DNA from: Oikopleura dioica | Lineage: Eukaryota > Chordata > Appendicularia > Copelata > Oikopleuridae | Length of the DNA: 64,000 nucleotides | Direction of reading: 5' to 3' | Assembly (NCBI GenBank): GCA_907165135.1 | Contig: OU015568.1 | Location: forward strand, 2,116,501-2,180,500 | In this document: in pieces, positions 11,146-21,738 of the stretch | Layout: every line of letters starts with the position of its first letter | Numbering within the stretch: the stretch's first letter is position 1 | Translations under genes and position numbers: made by a program | The notes under the pieces: model-generated | Seen by the model: only the letters and a program-made list of their open reading frames with translations | What the model was told of the DNA's origin: nothing | The model's database searches: none

Positions 11146-14100
11146 TCAATCGTTCATACAGTAATCGAAAGGAACCTCGACAACCATCGGATAGCCATAA
11201 TTATCTTCAGCCGCGAGCTGCTGAAACAAATACGAGTCGGTTACATTTTCCCCATTCCATCTCACTCTTTCAATTCCCGTCCAAGGATCAATGTCCTTTT
11301 TTTCATAATAATAGTCGCCACCAAACCCACGAATGATGAAAATTTCGTCGCCTGCTACGTGAGCAAACGATGAGCTTGCTTTCTTCTGCAGCTGTCCCGC
11401 AGATCGCCATTTTCGTTCTATTGCATCGATCGAATGGATTTCCTTCAGTCGGATGTAATCCTCCGTCATGCCACCAAAAACAAGTAAAACATCATCGATT
11501 CCTACACAGCTATGATAACAGATTTTGCTTAATTTATTTTTTATTTCGAACTCAACTCAATTCCCTTACAATGGAAAATCATCCTGCTGTTGCCAATTAT
11601 TGCCGATGAGAATTTCAGTTCTGTTGGTCTTGGCTCGGCAAGCTGTGTAGAACACCTGAGTCAGGGTATTCGAAAAAAACAGAGAGTTTCAAAGAGCTGA
11701 TTCGCTGCTTCTCCTGAGAGCTTTTTAACCCGTTAACAGCCGCGTGGAGATCTAATCTTCACGGCGCCTTTGAAGCGCTATAAAATGAACGTTACTGATT
11801 ATTTTTTGAAAATTATTTCATTTTTGAAAAATTTAATCAATTCTCTATCCGCTTGTATAATTTCAAAAAAATTCCACGTGAAATTCTGCTCAGGAGAAGC
11901 CAAAGAAAAACTTCAGTCAGCGAAAAAAAGGGAAAGAGTAATGCAACTCGCCCTCATTTTCCCTTCTTTCCCTTTTCATTGGATCTCAGCGCCGAAACTG
12001 ACGTAACTTTGATCCTGATTTTCAGCCATTAGACGATCAAGAATAGAAACAAAACAACAGTCAGATAAAAGAGCAGACGCTTCTGAATCATGCTGTTTCC
12101 TTAGAATTTGCTAAGATGAGCCCTATTTTACGGAAATCGTCAAAACGTCCGTGGAGATTTGATCTCCACGCGCCCGTTAACGTATAAAATCGCGCGCCCA
12201 GTTAACGGGTTAAGGACCTTGAGTCAGGTTTTGCACACAGGTTGCCGAGCCAAGCTGTTGGTGTCTATCCAGGGCTTGTCAATTTCTACCATTGACCTTC
12301 CACCAACCGCGAAAGGAGCATCCTGCAACAGGCCAAGGCAACCGTAATCATGTTCCATTTTCGAAGAAGGAGCTGTATAAATGTTTTCACCATCGAATTC
12401 CTGACACTTTTTGTAATCGTACCCTTCAAAATCGGCGGACCCGAAGCAAAGAAGGACTCTTTCGTCTGCTTTTCCTTTCCCGCGCACGGCTAAGGACCCG
12501 TCATTCCAAAATCCGTGAATGAGTTTGACGTTCATCGGGAAAAACTTGCAGTTGGTAAGCCTGAGGATCTACAAACTCATTCGAATCAATGAGATCTTTG
12601 AGTTCTACCTTGTTTATGTCAAGCAATCCGCCAAAAATATAAAATATTCCCTTGACGAGCGCACTCATTGACCATATATTTGCTGCCATGACCCCGTCGT
12701 GCTCGGTCAAACTAATATCATGTCTCTTCTTGCCATCTATGCTTATAACAGTATAATGAGTGTCATATGCATACCAAGTAGGAAGTTTCATCCATGTCAA
12801 ACCGACGTAAAGAAGTGCTTTTGAGTCGACTTTCGGTCCAAGAAGAAAATTTTTAAGCTGTGTTTTTCGTCTGTTTTCCGAACTTTTATTCTTCTGTTCC
12901 CATTTGAAATATGGCTCGCCTGTAGTTTCGCCAGAGTAATATTGTCATCGACTTTAATTTCAATTTGATGATGCTCGATTATTACTGAAATCGTTATCCA
13001 CTGGTCAAAAGTGTAATGAGGAATTTCAATTGGATAAAGACCTAATTCGGGGAAGGAAAATCGAAGCATGCCCTTTTTCTTTGAGAATATGAAGAAGAGC
13101 CGCTCGTGTTCATTGGACATCGTCAGAATTTGAGCCTCTTCTACGCCTGTTCTCATCTTAAATTTGATTTCATTTGTTTTGTTGAAATCAACAAGGACTG
13201 TTGATATGTGCTCGAAGTGCTTGAGTGACTGAAACGGCTCTGCAGCAACAACCGTTTTGTAGTTCCTTTCGAGATAGACATTTTGAAGCGCGCTTGTAAA
13301 TTTTCTTTGTGAAACGGAGTTCTTGGAGTAGCCGGGTAGAATGTCGTGATGGAAGGCGAAATTCGGGTTGCTGGAGACATGAAATTTATCGTCGACTTCG
13401 ATTTGATCATAATTGAGCTCGATATTGATGAAGTCAAAATCTATCTCAAACGTCGCTCCAAAGACAAGACTTTGGAGGTAGATTCGATCGTTGAGAAGGA
13501 AAGCGTTCTGAAAGTACTCGCACTCATCTTTGTTGTAGCCCCAGTTGTCGGTGTATAAAATGTCGTCGGAAGAAAGGAAAGACGAAAAGCAGATTTCATT
13601 CGGACGATATTGTGCGATGTTGCCGATCCATTCGCTACCCAGGTTCATGAAGATGCCATCACTTTTGAGAAGTAAGGAGACCTGCGTGTTAGAGAGTTCA
13701 ATACTTCTCGTAATCAGGACAATCAGGAACGTTTCTTTTTCTGCTAGCGAAATTATGTCGACTGGATCTAGATCGACAAAGTTGATCGGCAAAGAGATTG
13801 AATTCTTCTGCCACCGCACAGATTCGTCTTTGTTGTCATTCTGGGAATTTAGAGAACCCGTTTCGGAAACTCGAATGTCTCTTTCACCGAATCTTAGGCT
13901 AAGAATTGAAAATCTATTTGACGAAAAAATTGTCGTTTTCGCATTGATGTGGTTATTCGCGATGAGTCCCTGTGAGATCTCAAAGCGGCCTAGATTGTAT
14001 TCCGGAGCATAGTAATAGCACTTTTCGATATTTTTCATTGGGGAGCAGATGACCACGACATCGTAGCGTTTTCGATCATTGTATTCTGTTCGAGTTTCAA

Positions 14101-14974
14101 TGAAATGCGTGCCAATCGACGAGCCGTAATGGAAAATAAAATATCCAGTTCTTTCAAAGTTTTGCGCTTCCGTGACGGTGACCAGCTTTGGTTCCTTTTC
14201 AGATATTGTCATCATCTTTCCTCGCGCATCGACTAAATAGTGCTTCCCATTCAAAAATGCGGCCCCAGCAGAATGATCGAAAAGGTCCTCCCCGTTCTTG
14301 TCTATTTTACGATGTTTTTCCCTCTCAAAATCGAAAAGGTAAACTGGAGAGACTTCTATCTTGAACAAATCGTCGGCTCCAATATATTTTGTTGTTTTTC
14401 TATAAATCAGCTCGTCGAAGTTCGTTTTCCAGTCAACGTCGATCGTCTTCGAAAATTTTGTATTCCACACTGGCAAATATCTTTGTCGGTCATCAGGGAG
14501 CGTTTCGCACTTGTAGTAGGGACAAGGGCAACCTTTTAAAAATCCTTTCTTGTTTGAAATTGATGTTTATGGTACCTGTAGGGCAGTATTGTTCAAAAGG
14601 GCAAACTTCGCCTGCAGAATCAAATGATCTTGTGAGCTGAAAACAGATCATTTCGCAAGGTGATATTGCAACTGATTTTCTTGACTTGAGAACAAGAGTT
14701 TCTGAGCATAAATGACGACATTTCTTTGCGTCGTAGAACGTTTTCTTCTTGCAGCGTCGGAGATTCACATCGTTCTCATCTTTTGAAAAGACCAGTTCTT
14801 TCTTTTTGGGCCTTTTTGTTGATATTTGCGCTCTGGATGAATGAACTTTCCGGTCCCTCTGCAATCATGGAAGAGAGCAGTGCATATATCGAGATTATCA
14901 AACTTGATACACTTTTTGTATTCGACGTTACAGACTGATGTCAAAAACGTAAACTGCATCCGAGAGTTCAACAT
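11146..14974 (-). CDS. Secreted kelch-repeat protein with LamG-like and Cys-rich domains
   Basis: Starts at ATG 14974 with a hydrophobic leader, then a cysteine-rich region ending CPTG|CPCPYYKC, the join being an intron at about 14544-14576. A 559-codon open frame (14476-12797) follows; its C-terminal part looks like a laminin G-type beta-sandwich (..PHYTFDQWITISVI..). The remainder is kelch-like: FYIFGG, LLCFGS, AVGG and VLLVFGG motifs. Clear exons are 11655-11570 and 11509-11146; a 583-nt intron (11656-12238) contains a transposon. The frame shifts near 12820 and again near 12542, in compensating directions, at homopolymers with no room for introns. AATAAA follows the stop by about 50 nt. 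The architecture matches the gene at 23236. An extracellular matrix or cell-surface role is an inference. Confidence 0.7.
11729..12209. mobile_element. TTAA-flanked piggyBac-like MITE in a kelch intron
   Basis: A 481-bp element begins CCCGTTAAC and ends GTTAACGGG, each end abutting TTAA (11725-11728 and 12210-12213). A second pair of inverted words containing GCGTGGAGATC lies just inside both ends. CCC-starting TIRs with a TTAA duplication fit the piggyBac group. There is no transposase ORF. It lies wholly inside the 583-nt intron of the kelch gene. Confidence 0.65.
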
Positions 14975-14984
14975 TGAGACGTAA

Positions 14985-15446
14985 TTAGCTAAGGTTTTGA
15001 TTAGAGTCTACTACTTTCCTATTTCTCATACCGGAAAGCATAATGGTGACCCAAAATAAACTTCCCATGATCATATACCAGGCAAACTGCTTGTTTGTTG
15101 CAAATCCACTAAATAAAGTAATGGCATGATTAAAAATAACATTAATTAACTGCTTTGCGAGGCGAAAATCTTTGTGAATCCATGTTTTCACTTTGTTTCT
15201 AAAGGTTGCTGTCTCGTTGTCTGCCTTCCCATCCGAAATCTTGCAAGCTGTTGGCAGAATGGACTGAAATTTTTCCCTCGTATTCTCGTTCTCTGCTGAG
15301 TGCAGGGTCGGAAGAACATGTTTTGGGTCCAGAACAACTCCTTCAGCTGTTGTCTTCAAATATCCAATGCATTCGCATTCGAGGCACTTCACTTCATGAA
15401 GCTTCGGAAACTTCAAAACTCGAGGTGTTTTCTCTATCTCTTCCAT
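14985..15446 (-). CDS. Membrane protein with C-terminal hydrophobic helix, possible operon leader
   Basis: A 153-codon ORF from the ATG at 15446 to TAA at 14985-14987. It has an early CLEC-type Cys pair (..VKCLECECIG..), a hydrophilic middle, and two hydrophobic stretches near the C-terminus, the last being FAWYMIMGSLFWVTIMLSGM before a short basic tail. The stop is only 10 nt upstream of the ATG of the kelch gene on the same strand. In a trans-splicing, operon-bearing lineage this spacing suggests a bicistronic unit; it could instead be a 5' part of the same gene joined by an unseen intron. No family recognised. The 5' end may extend upstream. Confidence 0.45.
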   Translation of the reverse strand: MEEIEKTPRVLKFPKLHEVKCLECECIGYLKTTAEGVVLDPKHVLPTLHSAENENTREKFQSILPTACKISDGKADNETATFRNKVKTWIHKDFRLAKQLINVIFNHAITLFSGFATNKQFAWYMIMGSLFWVTIMLSGMRNRKVVDSNQNLS

Positions 15447-16397
15447 CACATGAATACGACTGAAAGCTTCCGTTTTTGCGTATTTATTGTCCTTTCGGTA
15501 TTTTTAGAGACAGACATCCTGTTTAAGTAAAGTTCATTCGGAGATAGGTTGAACTTTTCAAAATGGCAAATGTGATAGTGACCCTTCGTTTTAACATTTT
15601 TCCGTCAGCTTGCGATTATGACGGACCTTCGAGATCACTTTTGAATATTTTTCTTTCCTTATGTAAGAAAAGAACAACCGCGAATTAGCACGTAATCAAA
15701 ATGTTCCACTCCGACCATCAAACACAATCGACCGCGATTTATTGACGATGCGCCAAATATTTACTGCCCACGGTGCATTCTCGAAACCTTTCTCGGTGAA
15801 AAACGTAATGATGCCTTCCAAAAGTTCAGTCAGCGCATCATAAATTTAATACTCAGACTGGCTTTGACCAGTTTTCACCTACTCCCATTTTCATAAAAGA
15901 CAAGAGAAAAAGAACCGCGCGTAAAAATTATGAACAATTTTGATCGATAAGACGGTTTTATTTGGCAAGGGAGAATCTCTATCCTTTTTCTTTCGTTATA
16001 GGAGGTTCGTTGCGGCTGAAAAGAGAAAGAAAGATGCTGTTTTACCATAAATTTCTGCTTCTTTTTGGCTTGTCAAGAGTAAGAGGCTATAAATTATACG
16101 AATTTTGGGAAGATGGGCTCTTCCCGATTTCAACAGGAATGGAGTTTCTTTGAATAATAAGCTCCTTAAAATTGTTGACTTCAAAAATCCAAAAAAAAAA
16201 AGTTTCTCCAAACGACCCTTTTCGTCAAATTCCCGTCTCTTTCTACCCAAGACACTTTCTAAACCGCTTTTGAAAAATTATGAAGAAAAAATTATGAAGA
16301 TTTTTGTATAAAAAGACTTTATTACAGAAACTGTTACAGAAACAAGACCAAATAAAACGTATTGAAATGCAGTGTTCATTCATGAGTGTGTTTCATC
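15447..16397. other. Intergenic DNA
   Basis: AT-rich; no supported gene. The minus-strand AATAAA at about 16316-16321 lies about 80 nt beyond the stop of the secreted-protein gene and is its probable polyadenylation signal. Short ORFs on both strands lack motifs. Confidence 0.35.
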
Positions 16398-17255
16398 TTA
16401 CAAGCTGGCCTCCAAGCTGGTCAGTTTTCCCTGCTCGATGAGTTTCTCGGTTCGCTGTTTTTTGTTCTTGGTCGAGTTTTTAAGAGGGAAAGCGCATGCT
16501 TTTCGGGATTTGTGGATGGTCTTTCGGTCGTATTTTGCTCTGCATTCTTCTGGGCTCAGAGTCTGAAATAGGTTAAAAATTAAACCGAAATCCTTTTTGT
16601 TCTTACCTCTCCATTCTCAGAAGTGTAGCCGTTTTGGCAAGCATTCGTCAAATATGGAAGATGCTGATCTTCAACCATTTGATTGCACAAATATTCCATG
16701 AAGATGAGCGTATTTCGAGCATTCGGGCCTTCGTTAATATTCCACGAGTCCGTAAGAGTCGTTCGAGAAGCGGCTTCAAGATCATCTTCTTCGATCAAGT
16801 CGATTCCCCATTTTTCGAGAAGGACTCTTCGGGCGTTGTTGACTCGAGTCAGCCAACCTGAAAAATATTCGAAAAAGAAAAATTAAGGGATTTTCTTACG
16901 TTGGCAGACGAGGACTTTTGCAAGCTCTCGGTCAATAATCGGGTGTTCCCATTCTTCGTAGCCTCCAGTTCGGGTCAAACAGTTGACTCCGGAATGATCA
17001 TCGTTGAAGGAAAGCTCTTGAGTGTCAAGATTCAACAAAGCTGGGGACGAGGCTCCGAGTCGTCGAACAAATCTTTATTTTGGTCATTTTCGAAATCCTA
17101 TTAATAAAATTCTAAAAAATAAAAGAAAAAAATCGATAGAAATTTTTGGTTAAAAATGACCATTTCCTTTGTCGTTGTCCTTTAGGAGTTTTTCTCTTCT
17201 TGGTATTTTCACCAGAAACGGTGGCAGCGGCAAATAAAAGTGCAAAAATTTTCAT
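16398..17255 (-). CDS. Secreted Cys-containing protein, unrecognised family
   Basis: ATG at 17255 starts a signal peptide (MKIFALLFAAATVSG) followed by a very basic stretch (KKRKTPKGQRQR). The second exon (about 17062-16899) includes NCLTRTGGYEEWEH and ends VLVCQ at a GTAAG donor. The third exon (about 16860-16607) encodes RWLTRVNNARRVLLEKWGI through TSENGE. The last exon (about 16563-16398) encodes TLSPEECRAKYDRK.. and a Lys-rich tail. The first junction only keeps frame with a GA-AG intron, a non-canonical type known from appendicularians. The product is about 225 residues with a handful of conserved-looking Cys. A TATATAA sequence lies about 95 nt upstream of the ATG. The function is unknown. 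Confidence 0.6.
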
Positions 17256-18405
17256 TTTCAATTTGAATTTGATTATTTCAAAATGCTTTTTTAGCTTTTA
17301 TTTTTGTTTTGTTTTGGAAAATATTTTCCCTGGCTTACTGACTTATCAAAGGTTATTATATAGTGGCGGAGCGTGGAAAAATGATGCGAGGGAGGGATTA
17401 CTGAGTTAGCGCATCAGGCTCAGCAGCGAAGATTTTGTTCATCCAACCGAGCGGGTGTTTCTCGGACACATTTCTTTTTTAAGACTTCACCGGCTGCGAA
17501 AATAGCGAACTTGGTCTTGAATTTCGCAATGTTCGTTGAAATTAACCCCAAGACCACGCTTCGACAACGCCGAATCAAAGACAAATTTCAATATGGGCTT
17601 TGATCTGTAGAGAAGAGCTATCCTTCCAGCCTAGTAAAGCCTTGATTAGGTTTACTGATAGGGCTGTAGTGGGGTTCTCGGTCGGGCGCCGAAATAAGGA
17701 GCGCCGAAATAATGAGCTAAATGACTGTCCTTTACTAGCCCTTATCTCGGTTAGTCTTAGGAGACTGGAGATCCAGGGGCGAAGCCCTCTGAGTAAGTCC
17801 TAAGGGGGGGATCCCGGGTGGGGGGGCGTTGCCCCCTAGATTAGGCTTAGGTTTAGGGGCTACCTGACTTTTCACCCCCTTCTACTCAAAAAGGAACGAT
17901 TTGAATGGTAACCATCATATTGATTTTTGAGAATTTCGGAAAATATCTGTATCTTATGCAGTTTATTACCACAATTTCAATTTTGCCATTTTTCAATGCA
18001 AGTAATATATTACAAGCCAACTGTAGATGAAGGCCCGAATATTCGAGACTCAATTTGTTATCAGGAAAATCGACACATAAAGGGCTGAGAGCCGGAGGTA
18101 TGCTTTCTTGGCAGGTTTAAAATTTCACACAATAGAAGCTTAAGTGGTCAAGCTTCGAGTAAAACCCCGATGGATTTTGTTGACGGCAGTCTTTTACAGC
18201 GTGTTTGTAAGCTTTTTAGAAATCCTTTTGCATCCGTCTGTTAACTCATATTCGAAGTGACCGAACACTTTACCGTTTATGTCCTAAATAAACAAGTTTG
18301 TGTCTGTCTCACGAGATAACTTCAATCAAAACCCAAATGTTACGGTACTCTTCATGGCATCTTTTAATGTCATTTCGCTCCATATTGTTTGATCATCATC
18401 ATCTT
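17256..18405. other. Intergenic DNA with a GC-rich patch
   Basis: No gene supported. Between about 17620 and 17870 the composition turns GC-rich, with short palindromes such as GGGGGCGTTGCCCCC and AGGGGCGAAGCCCT and a run resembling degenerate TTAGG repeats; see findings. The rest is AT-rich. Confidence 0.4.
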
Positions 18406-18423
18406 TATATAAAGTCACGTGAC
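18406..18423 (+). promoter_or_regulatory. TATA box plus palindromic E-box before DEG/ENaC gene
   Basis: TATATAAA at 18406-18413 is immediately followed by GTCACGTGAC at 18414-18423, a perfect 10-bp palindrome centred on a CACGTG E-box. The channel ATG is at 18446, so the leader would be very short. Promoter role inferred. Confidence 0.45.
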
Positions 18424-18445
18424 CTTTTCTCTACCCTCTTTGGCG

Positions 18446-20909
18446 ATGGAAAAACTATACCACTTTTTCTGGTGCATCGGTTTTTTCTACACAGCGACTC
18501 AAATCCACAACTCGGTCACTGAATACAACAAGTTCAAGTCCGCAATTGTTCAGAGAAGCGCTACTCTCGACGATGATAATTTCTTTCCTTTCATCCTCAT
18601 CTGCGCCGACTGGCTTCATTCTCGCGATAAATTGGAGATCTTCTATCCGAATATTACGCAAAACGACATTGAGTACCTTTACGGCCTTGGGCTTTCGACT
18701 GATGCTGAACAAGCTTGGCTGTATAAATATCTTCGGCCGGAAAAGTTGAAAAAGCTTCGTGATGATATTCCAGATCATATGAGAGAGCTGAACAAAGTGA
18801 ATTTGACAAGATTTACGTACAAAACTTTTCCAAGTTATTTTCTGTTCAATTGTCAGGAAAGGCTTCTTATTGGCTGAAAGGCAAAATGGAGGCTTCTGAT
18901 TTGCTGAAAAGGCCAATTATTAAAATTTTAAAATGACATATTAGTGAATAATTTTGATAAATAATGCTTCCATTTTCGCTTTTTTTCTGAATACAAGCCA
19001 TACTGTAAGGTGAACTCAGTAAAATGCGATGATTCGTGGCAGCTGAAAACAACCCAATTCGGCGTTTGCTTAGAAATAGACGCTTCGAAATTCGATATCA
19101 TAGAAGAAAAAGTTATGAACGGGGCGGACGCAAAAATGAACAAGCTGGCACTTATGGTATAAGTGTTTTTGTCTACAATTACCGACATTAGTTAACAATG
19201 CTTTAGAAAAAGTCGCTCGGACTTATGAATAGTAAGACGGGGCAAAACGACACGGAGAGGACGGGAATGATGGAACTGGAGTCGCTGTTTGTTAAGTCTA
19301 ATAAGCGAACTTTGGAGGTAAGAGGGTTAAAGTTTGGGGTCCTTATCAGGGCGGTCTAATTTGCATTCTTGTAAATAGTCTTTTTTCCGAAGACTATTCA
19401 TTTATTCTTATAAGATTAATCTCGACGCGAGATTAGTCTGTTTGAATAAAAGATTAATTCGGGAAATTTTCGAAATAGTTCCGAGATTATTTCAAATAAT
19501 CTTGAAACGCGCGCTGTGATTGGTGGACCAATGGCCGACGGCGCGACAGAAAAATGAAACTCAAACATGCTTGGAGCGCAGCTTGAAATTTTGTCCGCGC
19601 CGCCTCGCACTGCTCACAGCTCGCCAGCGCCACCCAAATTTTTCCCCCGAGCCACGCGACCCTCGCTAAAAAGATTAATCTGGAAAGTTTCCAGTGGAAA
19701 CTAGTCCAGTCTTGACTAATCTCAGAATCTTTTTCCAAAGAAGATTAATCTCGCAAATTTTCGAGATTATTTACAAGAATGCAAATTAGACCGCCCTGGT
19801 CCTTATAGTTTAGTTTGCGATTGGATTGAATCGTTCTGACATCACATACGGCTGGAATGGTTTCCACAATACGTATACCATCTTTTACAAGTCTTCAAAC
19901 GAGGATTACTACGAGCAGGAGCATAGCTTTTCCGTCATTCCTCAGGTTTTCATCGGACTATCAAACATGCATCCAATCAAATTTATTCGAAGATGATGCC
20001 GACAGTCAAGCTACAAAAAGTAACAAAATCTTTGATGGGAGTTCCCTTTACAAAGTGCGTGGCAGAAGAATCATACAGTCAGCAACAGTGCTACAATGAA
20101 CATTTGATTATTCTAATCAAGAGTGTCTGCGAATGCGTCCCGTTCAATATGCCATTTCAGGGGATTGATTACGCGGTAAGTCATTTACAACGAATCAAAA
20201 TAGAAAAAGAGTTTCAGACAATGCGGGCTAACGGGACGAAAGATTGCGATTTTTTCACTCATGCGACTTGTGTGACGACTTTGAGGAGTCGCTGGAGTAT
20301 TTCATCGTTCTTTTTTCTTTTCGCTAAAATTTCCTCAGATCCAAAAGCAGCGAAGTGCCTCCCTGCCTGTTTGCATGTGAAAGTACACCGAGCAGATATT
20401 GACGTAAGCAAGTCTCTTTTCGTGAAACTTTTCTTATCGCATATTTAGTACAGCCTTATCAGCTCGAAGTTCACTGACTATCTTCTAAAAACAAAGCGTT
20501 CAAGCGTCGATCATTTGAAAGAATACGAAATTCTAGCGACTTCTATCACCATCGCCGAGACACCTCATACTGTCTTCAGGTTTGATTTAACTTTTTTTTT
20601 TCGGAGAAAACAGTGTTTAATAATAGTGAACAACCAGAAATGACATTCAACTCATTATTGGCTGATATTGGCGGTGCTCTAGGACTGTGGCTAGGATTGA
20701 ACGTATGCGAAGTCCTTCTCTTCCTATCAAAATCTTACAAATACCTCGCAAAAGCGTCAACGAAATTTAAAAAACGAGCGAAGAAAATACTTCATAAAAC
20801 CTACCCTGCTTGTAAAATATTCTTTGAACCGACAAAAGACGCTTCTGTATCATGCAATATTGATAACTTGCCCCGCTTGACTGAGAAAGATTTTCTTCTT
20901 TTCAAATAA
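18446..20909 (+). CDS. DEG/ENaC-family sodium channel subunit
   Basis: Predicted amiloride-sensitive-type cation channel subunit with two transmembrane helices and a large extracellular loop. TM1 lies at about residues 4-24, followed by NFFPFILICADW, equivalent to the family PFPAVTxCN. Downstream exons hold FGVCLEIDA, then VPFTKC..SYSQQQC..CECVPFNMPF and KCLPACLHVK, matching the Cys-rich palm/thumb signature. The final exon carries FNSLLADIGGALGLWLGLNV, the TM2 selectivity-filter region (GxxLGLxxGxS-like). Short introns occur at, for example, 19959-19994 and about 20580-20628, plus one interrupted by an hAT MITE (19347-19798). A cytoplasmic basic tail ends at TAA 20907, which overlaps AATAAA (20905-20910). 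The intracellular N-terminus is very short, so an upstream exon may be missing. Confidence 0.88.
19347..19798. mobile_element. hAT-type MITE in a DEG/ENaC intron
   Basis: The 452-bp element starts CAGGGCGGTCTAATTTGCAT and ends with the reverse complement (TIR about 31 bp). It is flanked by a perfect 8-bp duplication GTCCTTAT (19339-19346 and 19799-19806), which is diagnostic of hAT elements. Subterminal regions carry many AGATTAATC-like words in both orientations, likely transposase-binding sites. There is no ORF. The GC-rich centre contains an ATTGGTGGACCAAT palindrome. Confidence 0.88.
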
Positions 20910-20956
20910 ATATGTTTTTTTTTCATGAATTATTTATTAAGGGGATCACAGGGTTA

Positions 20957-21382
20957 TTACCAGGTCTGGTTCGAAACTTGTTCTTGCTGGGTTGAATTCT
21001 GAGCAACCTGGTTGGAGACTTGCTCTTGTTGGTTGGACTGTTGTGGTTGCTGGTTTGAAACTTGGGGAATTTGGTCGGAAACCTGTTCCTCTTGGGTGGC
21101 GTTCTGAGCAACCTGGTTCGAGATCTGCTCACTTTGGTTCGAAACCTGTGGTTGCTGGTTGGATGATTGAGGAATCTGGTTCGAAACTTGAGGAATTTGA
21201 TCGGAGACCTGCTCTTCTTGGGTCGAGTTCTGAGCAACCTGGTTCGAAACCTGCTCACTTTGGTTGGAAGTCTGGGGGACCTGGTTCGAAGTTTGGGGAA
21301 CTTGATCCGAAACTTGCTCAGTTTGAGTTCCGTTCTGCGGGATGGCAGCGGCGAAGGCAAGGAAAAAGTTGAAAAGCTTCAT
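20957..21382 (-). CDS. Secreted Gln/Ser/Asn heptad-repeat protein
   Basis: A single-exon ORF of 141 residues from ATG 21382. Signal peptide MKLFNFFLAFAAA is followed by about 17 perfect seven-residue repeats of the form x-(E/P/A)-Q-x-(S/N)-x-Q, for example SEQVSNQ, VAQNSTQ, IPQVSNQ, ending TW. Gln is invariant at repeat positions 3 and 7. There are no Cys or aromatics apart from the last Trp, and several N-x-S/T sequons. A higher-order unit of five to six heptads is visible, and the DNA repeats with a 21-bp period. TATAAAAG lies about 65 nt upstream on the minus strand. The gene converges on the DEG/ENaC gene with 47 nt between stops. A fibrous or gel-forming matrix role is an inference; the family is unknown to me. 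Confidence 0.72.
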   Translation of the reverse strand: MKLFNFFLAFAAAIPQNGTQTEQVSDQVPQTSNQVPQTSNQSEQVSNQVAQNSTQEEQVSDQIPQVSNQIPQSSNQQPQVSNQSEQISNQVAQNATQEEQVSDQIPQVSNQQPQQSNQQEQVSNQVAQNSTQQEQVSNQTW

Positions 21383-21441
21383 TTTTCGGGTTTTTGTCTA
21401 TATCTATATCAGATATTGATGAAATTCGAATCCGAAGTGCG

Positions 21442-21449
21442 CTTTTATA
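21442..21449 (-). promoter_or_regulatory. TATA box of heptad-repeat gene
   Basis: TATAAAAG on the minus strand, embedded in a GCGCTATAAAAGCGC near-palindrome, 60-67 nt upstream of the ATG at 21382. Confidence 0.5.
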
Positions 21450-21738
21450 GCGCCGCTGATCGTGAAATTTGGCGCGAAAGAGCTCGAGTGGGCCAGATTT
21501 TCTAAGTGGGATAAGCGCATGTCGAGTAGAAAATCGTGTTAGAGGTTTCAGCACTTTGATTTATGAAAATTTTGCAGAAAAAATTTGACATTTTATAATT
21601 CAAATATTCAAAAATTCGAAATTTTGTCTTTATCAATATTCTTAAAAGATTACCTCAAGTTCAGCCTTGAGCCAGCAGGAGCTTATCGCTTTGATAGTTA
21701 AAAAGTTGTGTGCCAAGGCAAGGTTTTCTTTTATAAAA

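Noticed and set aside
15206-15530. Plus-strand ORFs opposite the membrane-protein ORF
   Set aside because: Read as shadows of the minus-strand frame, which has an ATG, hydrophobic helix and a neighbour 10 nt away.
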